NCBI RefSeq assembly: GCF_010907035.1
Contig: NZ_QUMK01000006.1
Span: forward strand, 37,049-101,048
DNA from: Rhodopseudomonas sp. BR0M22
GTDB lineage: Bacteria > Pseudomonadota > Alphaproteobacteria > Rhizobiales > Xanthobacteraceae
Direction of reading: 5' to 3'
DNA: 64,000 nt
Position 1 is the stretch's first letter; every line of letters starts with the position of its first letter. Both the position numbers and the translations under genes were made by a program. This document shows positions 11,995 to 20,964 of this stretch, piece after piece. A model generated the notes under the pieces. That model was given only the letters and a program-made list of their open reading frames with translations. It made no database searches and was not told where the DNA came from.

Positions 11995-13096
11995 CGGCTG
12001 CTTCCAATTGCCGGCGGTCGGCGTAGCGGGCGTAGACCGGGCTGTCGAGGATTGCGGCCTCGAGGCCGTTCTCCAGCCCGCGCTGCATCAACAGCTCCAT
12101 CGCCAGCGTCTGGGCTTCGCGGATCGGCAGTGGCGCGCTGCTGCGGACCTCGGGCAGTTGCTCGACAATCTCCAGCGCCCGCGCCAGCGTCTCCTTGTCG
12201 GTGCAGGCGGCCAGCAGTCCGTACAGCATGCCGTACAGCGCATCGAGCGACTTCGGCAGCAGCGCGGCGGTCTCCGGGCCCGGCCGCGCGGCGAGCAGCT
12301 TCAACACGTCAGTGCCGGCCTGGATCTCGCGCAGCACGCCGAAGAATTCCGCGGCATTCGCCGCACCGATCCGTCCCTGCACGAACAGCCGCTTGGCGTG
12401 CTCGGACAGGCCCGACTTCAGCACGTTGGAGATGTCCTCCCAGCCGCGCGGACTGGCGCCGATCAGATGATCGCCGGCGAGCTGCGCCTGGGTATCGTCG
12501 AGCTTGTCGGGGCGGATCTTCAGATACGCCATCACCTCGGGCGCGAAGTCGTGGGTCATGGCGTGGCCGAGGAAAGCATCGATCGCGGTCTGGACGTTGA
12601 AGTGGAACATGCGGTCGGCGAGCGCGGTGCCCATGTCGTGGCTGATCGCGCCGTGGAAGCTGGCATTGCCGGCGGCGACCACCTGCCAACCATCGGGCAG
12701 GTGATAATTGCCGACGCGGCGATCGAGGATCAGCGAATAGGCCGAGATCTGCAGCCGTTGATCGGCGGCGGTGAGCTCGTCGAGAAACAGCACGCCCTCG
12801 GGCTGATCGTGCGACGGCAAAAACTCCGGCGGAAACCACACCGTCTTGGCGAGGTTCTCGTCGGCATAGATTGCGCCGCGGATATCGACCGGTTCGATCG
12901 TGGTGAGCCGGAGATCGATCAGCGGCACCTGATAATGCGCCGCAACCTGGCGGACGATCGACGACTTGCCGACCCCGCGGGTCCCCCACAGCATTGACGC
13001 GCGCCGCCGCAGCGTCGGCTCGGCATATTGCTCGATCAGCGCGGCCTTGGCGGCGGCGATCGAGACCGGGGGAATATTCATCGGGTTGCCGTGCAT
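11987..13096 (-). CDS. MoxR-family AAA+ ATPase
   Basis: A 369-residue ATPase with Walker A GTRGVGKS at 38-45, Walker B LFLDE at 103-107 and a sensor-1-like AAGNASF. It probably acts as a chaperone with the VWA protein whose gene overlaps its 3' end by 8 bases. An alternative start (MNIPP, 13081) lies five codons in. Upstream on the same strand, 18 bases away, is an unknown membrane protein, so three or four genes form one transcription unit. Which metalloprotein or membrane complex it serves cannot be read from the window. Confidence 0.85.
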   Translation of the reverse strand: MHGNPMNIPPVSIAAAKAALIEQYAEPTLRRRASMLWGTRGVGKSSIVRQVAAHYQVPLIDLRLTTIEPVDIRGAIYADENLAKTVWFPPEFLPSHDQPEGVLFLDELTAADQRLQISAYSLILDRRVGNYHLPDGWQVVAAGNASFHGAISHDMGTALADRMFHFNVQTAIDAFLGHAMTHDFAPEVMAYLKIRPDKLDDTQAQLAGDHLIGASPRGWEDISNVLKSGLSEHAKRLFVQGRIGAANAAEFFGVLREIQAGTDVLKLLAARPGPETAALLPKSLDALYGMLYGLLAACTDKETLARALEIVEQLPEVRSSAPLPIREAQTLAMELLMQRGLENGLEAAILDSPVYARYADRRQLEAADA

Positions 13097-13114
13097 CGAT
13101 CGTGTCCTCGTTCG

Positions 13115-14158
13115 TCAGGTCGTCTGGGCATCCATCTGCGATCGCGCCGGCTCGGTCTCCGGCAGCCATGTCGCCTTCCAGCGCCGAGGCAGCGGCGGAA
13201 TTTCCAGCGACGGCGTCTCGCGCATTCCGAACGCGCCGAACATCAATAGCGGCGGCGCGCCCATCAGCAGCAGGTTGAAGATCGAATCCTGAGGCACATC
13301 GACCAGCGTCAGGCTGGCGGCGCCGGCAATCAGGCCGCCGAAGAACAGCGTCGGGATCGAACGGCGGAACGTCACCTTCCAGCGCGCGCCGCGCAGCGTC
13401 TCGTAGTAAGCGGCTGGCGGCCGCGTCAACGTGCGGGCCAGATGCGCCACGGTCGTTTCCAACGCGGCTTCGACGCGGCGACTCCGCTCAGGTTCCTGGC
13501 CGCGCACCTTGATCTTGCCGGTGAAGCCGGCCTTGCTCTTGCGCAGCGGGGACCACGCCCAGCCGATCATCGCCAGCAGATCCTCGGGCAGGGCCACGCC
13601 TTGCATGCGCGGGGTGATGTCGATCTCGGCCGGGTAACTGCGCACCTGCGCGGCGCGCAGCAACACGCGGAAACCGGCGATCTCCGCTTCGCCGCGCAGC
13701 AGTTCACGCCGCGCCGTGGCGCCGCCGTTCTGCGGGGTCTTGTTTGCGGTGAGGCGATAGCTCAGTGCGACGATCGTGCCTTCGACGGTCCTGAACTGCT
13801 GCTGCGGCAGCACCGGTTCGATCCTTTGCAGCAGAGACTCGATATCCTCGCCCTGGGTCTCGATCGTTGCCGTGAGGCCGTCTTGCAGCGTCAATGTCCG
13901 GGTCAGCAGGTGCTGGCTCGGATGAGAGCTGTCGAGTTGCAGCAGCTCCGTCGCATCGATGCCGCCGCGTCCGGCCTCGTCGTGCACCACCGGCTTGAAG
14001 AGTAGCCTCCGCGCGATGCGGTCGCTGGCGGCGAGATCGACCTGATAGCCGCGCCGCGTGAACGGCTGCACCAGCGAAAGGATTTCATGATGCGTGAGCG
14101 GCGGCGCCGTCGCGATCTCGGTCCCGGCCGACCTGGTCAGAAGCTGTGCGTAGTTCAT
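13115..14158 (-). CDS. Unknown protein with C-terminal membrane hairpin
   Basis: A 347-residue protein I do not recognise. Residues 1-255 are soluble and mixed in character. Two hydrophobic segments follow at about 267-286 and 292-312, with a short polar tail. It is the first gene of the unit with the MoxR ATPase and VWA protein, with only 18 bases between it and the ATPase, so it is a candidate substrate, anchor or regulator of that pair. The start ATG at 14158 is the first in frame. No catalytic motif stands out. Confidence 0.7.
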   Translation of the reverse strand: MNYAQLLTRSAGTEIATAPPLTHHEILSLVQPFTRRGYQVDLAASDRIARRLLFKPVVHDEAGRGGIDATELLQLDSSHPSQHLLTRTLTLQDGLTATIETQGEDIESLLQRIEPVLPQQQFRTVEGTIVALSYRLTANKTPQNGGATARRELLRGEAEIAGFRVLLRAAQVRSYPAEIDITPRMQGVALPEDLLAMIGWAWSPLRKSKAGFTGKIKVRGQEPERSRRVEAALETTVAHLARTLTRPPAAYYETLRGARWKVTFRRSIPTLFFGGLIAGAASLTLVDVPQDSIFNLLLMGAPPLLMFGAFGMRETPSLEIPPLPRRWKATWLPETEPARSQMDAQTT

Positions 14159-14340
14159 TCCGTCAGCAACCTCCGCAACTGAAGTCCTCGCGACTTAGCC
14201 TTGAAGGCCGGCTATGCCGCGAGTCACGCGTTCAAATCGATCGCGTCAGGTCTAGTTTCTTCAACTGCGAAGCGAAGGCAACTCACGCTATTGTTGATGG
14301 TGCATGGTTGGTGGAGTTACCTCGTGCATTCGCGGAGAAG

Positions 14341-15336
14341 TTAAGCCGATTGTGCGATCGTCGGTTTGCCGAAGTCGCTTGGCGGCACCTTCGCAAGGAA
14401 TTGGTTGTATGAAGATACCACCTGTTCCAGCACTTCGAAGTGCGGGAAGGCGCCGGTGTCGAATCGCACGATGGTCCAGTTCGAACGGCCGGCGACGCGG
14501 CTCTTGTGACGGTAGTCGATGAAGTCGCCGCGCACGCCATGAGCCATCCACACCGGCAGCCGGAGCTGTTCGTAGATGTGCAGGATGTCGGTGCTGAACA
14601 TGAAGCCGGCGACGAAGTAGTACGGCGCGTGGCGCGCGCCGGGCTGATGCGTGGTGGCGTAGTCGTAATCCACCATCGGCTCGTCGATGTCCTTCGAGCC
14701 CCACGCCTTCTCAAGGAATTTGCGGATCACCGGCCGTGCCGTGAGCATCTTGAAGAAGCCGCGGTCCCACAGTTTGACGCGCAGGACGTCGATGATCCAG
14801 GAGCGGCCACGGGTGCCGGGCGTGCGCGCGTCGCGGGCCCGTCCTTCGAAGCCGGTCGGACTGATGAACCCCAGCGAGCGAAACGCCTGCGGAGTCTCGG
14901 TGGCGGCGCGGGCGAGGAATTCGCTGCCGAGCGACAGCGCCAGCGCGTCGATCGGCTGCTCGCCGCGCAGGCGCCGGATCTGTTCGACGGCAGCGTGAAC
15001 CGCGTCGGTCATCATCCGCGCGGTGTATTCGCGGTCGTCGCGATCGGACTGCCCGAAACCCGGAAGGTCGATCGCGTAGACCGGGCGAGACTGCGCGTAG
15101 TAGTCGTACAGCGGCTTGACCTCGTAGGCCGAGCCGGCGGCGTTGATGCTGTGGATCAGCAGCAGCGGCGTGGTGTCGCCATCGGCTGGCGCGGTGCCGT
15201 CCGCATAGACGGCGAACCGGCCGACGACGCTTGTGATGTCGGTGCGCGTGCCGGCCACCGGATTGGCGAGGCTTCCGCGTGCATGGTGCTGCCCGATGGC
15301 AACTGTGTCGATTGCTTGCCCGCTGACCAACGGCAT
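14341..15336 (-). CDS. Alpha/beta-fold hydrolase
   Basis: A 331-residue hydrolase-fold protein. The oxyanion region is LLLIHSINAAG, the nucleophile elbow is ALSLGSE (A-x-S-x-G rather than strict G-x-S-x-G), and a late FPHFE probably carries the catalytic histidine. IDLPGFGQSDR is typical of the family's strand 4 loop. The frame extends upstream to 15492, but the ATG at 15336 has AGAGGT 6 bases before it and begins the homologous region. It lies 222 bases downstream of the MlrC-type gene on the same strand and may belong to the same unit. Substrate unknown: ester, epoxide or thioester are all possible. Confidence 0.75.
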   Translation of the reverse strand: MPLVSGQAIDTVAIGQHHARGSLANPVAGTRTDITSVVGRFAVYADGTAPADGDTTPLLLIHSINAAGSAYEVKPLYDYYAQSRPVYAIDLPGFGQSDRDDREYTARMMTDAVHAAVEQIRRLRGEQPIDALALSLGSEFLARAATETPQAFRSLGFISPTGFEGRARDARTPGTRGRSWIIDVLRVKLWDRGFFKMLTARPVIRKFLEKAWGSKDIDEPMVDYDYATTHQPGARHAPYYFVAGFMFSTDILHIYEQLRLPVWMAHGVRGDFIDYRHKSRVAGRSNWTIVRFDTGAFPHFEVLEQVVSSYNQFLAKVPPSDFGKPTIAQSA

Positions 15337-15558
15337 TGCGACCTCTCTTCGATTTGAGCGAACTGTCGAGCCAATCGCGTCAAACCGCGAAGGTTCCACG
15401 TTTCGCGTGCTTCTCACGAGTCGCGCAGAAGAATGGTAGTCACGTACATGTAAGCGCGTAACGATCGACTCGTCAGCGCATGATAATCCCATCGCCGGCT
15501 GGTGCGATAACGAGGGCGCAGCGTCAGCGTCGATTGACGTCAGTATGCCGGCGAGTTG

Positions 15559-17064
15559 TTAGTTCGTTTCTGCGAACGGTTGTCCATTCGGCTTGACACG
15601 GACACCCGGTCGCAGTCGCTTCCAAGGCAGCGCTGCGGTGTCGGCGGGCATTGCGCCCGGCGCGGCGCAGATCAACAGCCGCTCCGCAATCGGCTGAAAA
15701 TCGGCGCGGAAATGTACCGAGCTCTTCACCACCAGGATGGCCTGCGCGGTCGGCTCGATGCCGACATAACGGTACATCGCCTGATCGGCGAGCTGTGCCT
15801 TGTGCGAGGCGACCACCACGCGCACGCCGCCGATCCGCAGGCAGGCCGACGGGCCCATTTCCATCTCGCGTCCGCCGAAATACGGGCCGGGTGCGATGAA
15901 GCGGCCGTCTGAAAGCTGTTCGACAACGAAGATCTCTTCGAACGGCGCGTCTCCGGGAATGCCCGACTTGCCGCCGAGCGCCAGCGAGATCATCGCGCCG
16001 ACGCCTGCCGCATGTGCGGCCTTGGCGGCGTCGGGATCGAAGATCACGCCGATCGCGGCACCCTTCGCGTTGTTGCGCACCAGCGCGCGCAGCATGCCGG
16101 TGGTGTCGGAATCTCCGCCGGCGCCGGGATTGTCCTGGGTATCGGAGATGATGATCGGCTTCGCCGCGGAGCGCGCCAGTTCGATCGCGTACTTTACGCC
16201 TTCGTCGGGCGTGTAGATCTTGCCGTCGAAATCGTCCTCGTGGCCGGTCACCAGCGCCGCCACCGCATCTGCCGCCGCATCGGCATCGGCCTGGGTGCGG
16301 CCATAGGCGAAGACGGATGCGCCGCAGTCGGGGAAGTCCGCAGCCGGAAAGCCTGGCGCAAACGACAGCGTCGGCACCGCTTCGCTCTGCATCGCCGCGA
16401 GTTTGTCGTAGATGCCTTTGGTTGGCTGGTCGAACGTGCACTGCCACGAGATCGGGATCAGGAACGGCAACTGGCGAAACGCCTTGGCGAACTTCTGGCC
16501 GCTCGACAGCAGCAGCGCCAGATGCTCGGCGGAGGCGCGGCCGGTGTCGGCCATATCGACGTGCGGATAGGTGCGATAGGCGATCAGTGCGTCGGCATGT
16601 TCGATCATCTGCGGTGTCACGTTGGCGTGCAGGTCGAGGCTGACCACCAGCGGCAGGTCCGGCCCGATCACCTTGCGAACCCGTGCGAGGATTTCGCCTT
16701 CGCCGTCGTCGAGATGTTCGGTCACCATCGCGCCGTGGAGATCGAGATACACCGCATCGAGGTGGCCGGCGCTTTTGATGCCGTCGATCATGATCGTCAC
16801 GACGCGTTCGAACGCATCTTCGGTGACGTGCGCCGATGGGCTGGCGCCGCAGGCGATCGTCGGAATCAGCTGCCAGCCTTTGGCCTCGGCCGCGTCCACG
16901 AAGCCGGCGAGCCCGACATTGATGCCACGCATCACCTTCAGCACATCGGCGCCGATCGTCATCGCCGGCCACCCGCCGCCGTGCACGAACGCCTCCCAGG
17001 TCGCCTTGGTGGGCGCAAAGGTGTTGGTCTCGTGCAGGAATCCGCCGACGGCGATACGGGTCAT
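15559..17064 (-). CDS. M81-family (MlrC/microcystinase C-like) metallopeptidase
   Basis: A 501-residue protein of the MlrC/DUF1485 family, whose founding member removes residues from linearised microcystin. The metal-site motifs YLDLHGAM, SLDLHANV and AYRTYPHVDM are present, as is DTQDNPGAGGDSDTTG in the C-terminal half. It is the last member of a block containing a dipeptide transporter and an M20 peptidase on the same strand, which suggests a role in cleaving an imported, perhaps modified or cyclic, peptide. A family D palindrome separates it from the upstream ATPase gene. No microcystin-specific neighbours (mlrA, mlrB, mlrD) are seen. Confidence 0.87.
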   Translation of the reverse strand: MTRIAVGGFLHETNTFAPTKATWEAFVHGGGWPAMTIGADVLKVMRGINVGLAGFVDAAEAKGWQLIPTIACGASPSAHVTEDAFERVVTIMIDGIKSAGHLDAVYLDLHGAMVTEHLDDGEGEILARVRKVIGPDLPLVVSLDLHANVTPQMIEHADALIAYRTYPHVDMADTGRASAEHLALLLSSGQKFAKAFRQLPFLIPISWQCTFDQPTKGIYDKLAAMQSEAVPTLSFAPGFPAADFPDCGASVFAYGRTQADADAAADAVAALVTGHEDDFDGKIYTPDEGVKYAIELARSAAKPIIISDTQDNPGAGGDSDTTGMLRALVRNNAKGAAIGVIFDPDAAKAAHAAGVGAMISLALGGKSGIPGDAPFEEIFVVEQLSDGRFIAPGPYFGGREMEMGPSACLRIGGVRVVVASHKAQLADQAMYRYVGIEPTAQAILVVKSSVHFRADFQPIAERLLICAAPGAMPADTAALPWKRLRPGVRVKPNGQPFAETN

Positions 17065-17082
17065 GGTTGTTTCTCTTGATGC

Positions 17083-17178
17083 GTCATTCCGGGGCGCGCG
17101 GAGCGCGAACCCGGAATCTCGACGTTGTTAGGAAAGGAGATTCCGGGTTCGCGAGCTGCGCTCGCGCCCCGGAATGAC
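17083..17178. repeat. Intercistronic palindromic repeat, family D
   Basis: Two near-complementary arms of about 40 bases, beginning GTCATTCCGGGG and ending CCCCGGAATGAC, face each other around a short spacer. It occupies almost the entire gap between the ABC ATPase stop and the MlrC-type start, inside a same-strand gene block. It could form a long hairpin in the mRNA that limits read-through or protects the upstream message. A decayed relative is near 3786-3845. Confidence 0.75.
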
Positions 17179-17193
17179 TGGAGAAGGGAAGTC

Positions 17194-18846
17194 TCAACTC
17201 ACCGCCGCCTGCGGCGCCTCGTGGACCGGCCGGAAATTGGCGAAATCCCAGTCGCGGCCGGGGGCGGCTTCGAGCAGTTGGCGGGTATAGGCTTGTTTCG
17301 GATGGGTCAGCACCTCGGCGGCCGGGCCCTGTTCGACGACACGGCCTTTCTCCATCACCGCGACGTCGTCGCAGATCTGCGCGGCGACGCGAAGGTCGTG
17401 GGTGATGAACAACAGCGCGATGCCGAGCCGGCTCTGGATCTCATCGAGCAGCTTCAGCACCTGTGCCTGCACCGAGACGTCGAGCGCCGACACCGCTTCA
17501 TCCGCAACCAGCACGTCAGGGTCGAGTGCCAGCGCGCGGGCGATCGCGATGCGCTGGCGCTGGCCGCCGGAGAACTGATGCGGGAAGCGGTCGATCGCGT
17601 CGGGCGGCAGATGCACCAGTTCGAGTAGTTGCCGTGCTTTCTCGAGCGCCTGAGCGCGCGGCATGCCGTAATTGATCGGCCCCTCGGCGATGCTCTCGCC
17701 AACGCTGACGCGGGGATTGAGCGAGCGATAGGGGTCCTGAAACACGATCTGGATCTTCTTGCGGTGCGGCCGGAGCAGCCTTCGCGACAGCTCCGAGATC
17801 TCCCGCCCGGCGAGCCGGATGCCGCCGGAGGTCGGATCGATCAGGCGGACGATGCAGCGCGCGACAGTCGATTTGCCCGAACCGCTTTCGCCGACGATGC
17901 CCAGAGTACGGCCCTTGTGCAGCGTCAGCGTCACGTTCTGCGCCGCGACCACTTCGCGCTGGCGGCCGAGTAAGGAGCGCTCGCGATACACCTTGCCGAG
18001 TTCGTTGGCTTCGAGCACCACCGACAGTGCCTGCGGCGCACGCGGCGCGCGGGGCACCAGGCTCGGCACCGCCGACAGCAGGTTACGGGTGTAGTCCATC
18101 TGCGGGCGGCGCAGCACCGCGTCGAGCTGCCCGGTTTCGATCAGCCGGCCGTGGCGCATCACCGCGACGCGGTCTGCGATCTCGGCGACCACGCCCATGT
18201 CGTGGGTGATGAACAGGACTGCGGTGCCGTGAACCTGCTGCAGTTCGCGAATCAAGGTCAGAATCTGCTTCTGCGTTGTGACGTCGAGCGCGGTGGTCGG
18301 CTCGTCGGCGATCAGCAGCTTGGGCTCTAGCACCAGTGCCATCGCGATCATGATACGCTGGCGCTGGCCGCCGGAGAGGCGGTGCGGATAGGACGCGAAG
18401 ATCCGCTCCACCTCGGGCAGCCGAACCTGCTCCATCATGGCGAGGATGCGACGGCGGCGCTCGCGCGCCGGCAGGTCGGTGTGGAAGCGCAACACTTCGT
18501 CGATCTGCTTGCCGACCGGCACCACCGGATTGAGCGCGGTCATCGGCTCCTGGAAGATCATCGCCATCTGCGAGGCGCGGAGCTGGCGCAGCCGGCGCTC
18601 GCTGGCGGCGAGGACGTTCTCGCCGGCGAGCCGGATTTCGCCGCCGGCGGCGTGCAGCGCGCCCTTCGGCAGCAGTCCCATGGTGGCGAGCGACGTCACC
18701 GATTTGCCCGAGCCGCTCTCACCGACCAGGCACATCGTTTCGCCGGCGCCGACTGTGAGCGAGATGCCGTCGATCACCTTGTCGCCGTTGCCGCTCTTGC
18801 CGAGCCGGACCACGAGATTTTCGATTTCGAGGACGTTATCGGTCAT
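17194..18846 (-). CDS. Dipeptide/oligopeptide ABC transporter, fused dual ATPase
   Basis: A 550-residue protein with two complete ABC ATPase domains in tandem, as in YejF, GsiA and similar DppD-DppF fusions. The first half has Walker A GESGSGKS at 42-49 and signature LSGGQRQR; the second repeats GESGSGKS and FSGGQRQR. Each half is followed by the oligopeptide-family C-terminal extension. It energises the import driven by the two permeases encoded just upstream and the binding protein encoded divergently at 22349. Residues are complete in both halves, so both sites should hydrolyse ATP. Confidence 0.92.
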   Translation of the reverse strand: MTDNVLEIENLVVRLGKSGNGDKVIDGISLTVGAGETMCLVGESGSGKSVTSLATMGLLPKGALHAAGGEIRLAGENVLAASERRLRQLRASQMAMIFQEPMTALNPVVPVGKQIDEVLRFHTDLPARERRRRILAMMEQVRLPEVERIFASYPHRLSGGQRQRIMIAMALVLEPKLLIADEPTTALDVTTQKQILTLIRELQQVHGTAVLFITHDMGVVAEIADRVAVMRHGRLIETGQLDAVLRRPQMDYTRNLLSAVPSLVPRAPRAPQALSVVLEANELGKVYRERSLLGRQREVVAAQNVTLTLHKGRTLGIVGESGSGKSTVARCIVRLIDPTSGGIRLAGREISELSRRLLRPHRKKIQIVFQDPYRSLNPRVSVGESIAEGPINYGMPRAQALEKARQLLELVHLPPDAIDRFPHQFSGGQRQRIAIARALALDPDVLVADEAVSALDVSVQAQVLKLLDEIQSRLGIALLFITHDLRVAAQICDDVAVMEKGRVVEQGPAAEVLTHPKQAYTRQLLEAAPGRDWDFANFRPVHEAPQAAVS

Positions 18847-18877
18847 GTCGGGCTCCGCAGTCTGGTACGGCGCGCTC

Positions 18878-18901
18878 CCTCTCCCCGCGTGCGGGGAGAG
18901 G
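18878..18901. repeat. Perfect 11-bp hairpin repeat, family E
   Basis: CCTCTCCCCGC and GCGGGGAGAGG pair perfectly around a 2-base loop in the gap between the dppC-like stop and the ATPase start. The motif is of a kind widely dispersed in Bradyrhizobium-type genomes. It may modulate expression between cistrons. Confidence 0.6.
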
Positions 18902-18954
18902 TGAGGTCGGTGCGCGTTGTGGGGCTGAGAGAGCAGAGATGATGAGCTGCCTCT

Positions 18955-19845
18955 TCATCGCGAACCCTCGCGCTGTTTCATCCGCGGGTCGAGCGCGTCG
19001 CGGGCGGCGTCGCCGATCAGGTTGACCGATAGGATCGCGATCGACAGCAGCAGGCCCGGCCAGAAGATCAGCATCGGCTTGATCTGGAACACCGCCCGGC
19101 CTTCGGCCATGATGTTGCCCCAGGTCGGCGTCTCCGGGCTGATACCGGCGCCGAGGAACGACAGGATCGCCTCGGTGAGGATCGCCGAGGCGGCGATGTA
19201 GGTGCCCTGCACGATCAGCGGCGCAACCGTATTCGGCATCAGGTGCCGCCACATGATCTTCGGCAGGCTGGAGCCGAGCGAGATCGCCGCCTCGACATAG
19301 GGCTCCTCGCGGGCGGTCAGAACGACCGAGCGTACCAGCCGTGCCACCCGCGGAATTTCCGGAATCGTGATCGCGATCAACACCGTCGTGAGACTTGCGC
19401 CGGACAACGACACCACTGCGATCGCGAGCAGGACGCTGGGAATCGCCATCAGGCCGTCCATGATCCGCATCATCACCGCGTCGACCCAGCGGAAGAAGCC
19501 GGCGATCAGGCCGATGACGAGGCCGATCGCGATCGCGAAGACTGCCGAACCGATGCCGATCAGAAGAGACACCCGCCCACCATAGATGATGCGCGACAGC
19601 AGATCGCGGCCGTAGGCGTCGGTGCCGAGCAGGAACTCGGCGCTCGGCGGTTTCAGCCGCAGCGCCGGCGCGAGAGTGATCGGATCGTGCGGCGCCAGCC
19701 ACGGCGCGAAGATCGCCATCAACACGATCAGCGTCAGGCAAATCGTTGCCGCAGCGATAATCGGGGTCGAGAGCAGGAAGCCGAGGCGCGGGCGCATCGG
19801 CCGCGGCACAGGAAGGGTCGGTTCGGGCATGGTATCGATAGCCAT
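18955..19845 (-). CDS. Peptide ABC transporter permease, DppC-like
   Basis: A 296-residue inner-membrane permease of the DppC/OppC class. A cytoplasmic N-terminal segment of about 30 residues precedes the first membrane helix; the GTDAYGRDLLSRIIYGGRVS motif is characteristic of this subunit. The ATPase-coupling EAA-type loop lies in EAAISLGSSLPKIMWRHLMPN. It pairs with the DppB-like subunit encoded 13 bases upstream. Substrates are probably peptides, given the flanking M20 and M81 peptidases, though this class also carries nickel or opines. Confidence 0.92.
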   Translation of the reverse strand: MAIDTMPEPTLPVPRPMRPRLGFLLSTPIIAAATICLTLIVLMAIFAPWLAPHDPITLAPALRLKPPSAEFLLGTDAYGRDLLSRIIYGGRVSLLIGIGSAVFAIAIGLVIGLIAGFFRWVDAVMMRIMDGLMAIPSVLLAIAVVSLSGASLTTVLIAITIPEIPRVARLVRSVVLTAREEPYVEAAISLGSSLPKIMWRHLMPNTVAPLIVQGTYIAASAILTEAILSFLGAGISPETPTWGNIMAEGRAVFQIKPMLIFWPGLLLSIAILSVNLIGDAARDALDPRMKQREGSR

Positions 19846-19858
19846 GGTGCGCGCGCCC

Positions 19859-20800
19859 TCAGTACCGGATACGGGGATCGAGCAGCGTGTAGGCCAGATC
19901 GATCAGCAGATTGACGCCGACATAGATACCCGAGGTCAACAGGATCATGCCCTGGATCACCGGGTAGTCGCGTGCCAGCACCGCGTCGACCGTGAGGCGG
20001 CCGATGCCGGGCAGGTTGAAGACGCTTTCGGTGACGACGACGCCGGAGATCAGCAGCGCGAAGCCGGTGCCGATCACGGTGATCACCGGCACCGCGGCGT
20101 TGCGCAGCGCATGGCGCAGCAGCACCCGGCTTTCGGTGATGCCCTTGGCGCGCGCGGTGCGGACATAGTCCTCGCCGAGCACGTCGAGCATCGCGGCGCG
20201 TGTCATCCGGGCGATCAGCGCAATGTAGATGAAGGATAGCGTCAGCGTCGGCAGCACCAGCCGCTCGACGAACGGTCCCAGGCCGCGCGACAGCGATCGG
20301 AAGCCCTGCACTGGAAACCAGCGCAGCTCGATCGCAAACACCTGGATCAGCACATAGCCGATCACGAACACCGGCACCGAGAAGCCGATCACCGACAGCC
20401 CCATCACGCAGCGGTCGATCCAGGTGCCGTGTTTCCAGGCGGCAACGACGCCGAGCGGGACGGCGACGATCACGGACACCACGATGGTCGCCAGCGCCAC
20501 CGTGATGGTCGGCTCGATGCGCTGGCCGATCATCTTCAATACTGGCACCTGCGAAATCAGCGAGACGCCGAGGTCGCCGTGCAGCAATCGGCCGATCCAG
20601 GTGAAGAACTGCACGTAGAGCGGCTCGTTCAGTCCGAGCGTGGCGCGGATGCGCATCAATTGTTCAGGGGTGGCGCTGTCTCCGGCAATGATCGCGGCCG
20701 GATCGCCCGGCGTCAGCCGAAGCAGCAGGAAAACGAATAGAGCGACCACGCCCATCACCGGGATGGCCGCCAGTACACGGCGGATCAGATAGCCGAGCAT
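19859..20800 (-). CDS. Peptide ABC transporter permease, DppB-like
   Basis: A 313-residue inner-membrane permease of the DppB/OppB class. It has the expected N-terminal MLGYLIRRVLAAIPVM helix, the RLTPGDPA motif after it, and the coupling-loop sequence VRTARAKGITESRVLLRHALRNA. About six membrane spans are visible. It forms the transport channel with the DppC-like protein and lies in the same block as the dual ATPase. Confidence 0.92.
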   Translation of the reverse strand: MLGYLIRRVLAAIPVMGVVALFVFLLLRLTPGDPAAIIAGDSATPEQLMRIRATLGLNEPLYVQFFTWIGRLLHGDLGVSLISQVPVLKMIGQRIEPTITVALATIVVSVIVAVPLGVVAAWKHGTWIDRCVMGLSVIGFSVPVFVIGYVLIQVFAIELRWFPVQGFRSLSRGLGPFVERLVLPTLTLSFIYIALIARMTRAAMLDVLGEDYVRTARAKGITESRVLLRHALRNAAVPVITVIGTGFALLISGVVVTESVFNLPGIGRLTVDAVLARDYPVIQGMILLTSGIYVGVNLLIDLAYTLLDPRIRY

Positions 20801-20964
20801 CGGCGCTCCATCATGGATTTGGATCGACGATTAGCGAAACTTATCTCGTAGATGCGGTTCGTCATAATCACCTGCGCTGCGGCGGCCGAAAGCTGACCAC
20901 GAAGTTCAGCAAGTCCCGTGCCAGCGCTGCGAGTTCGCGCGAAGCGCCGGACACAGGCCCGCGT

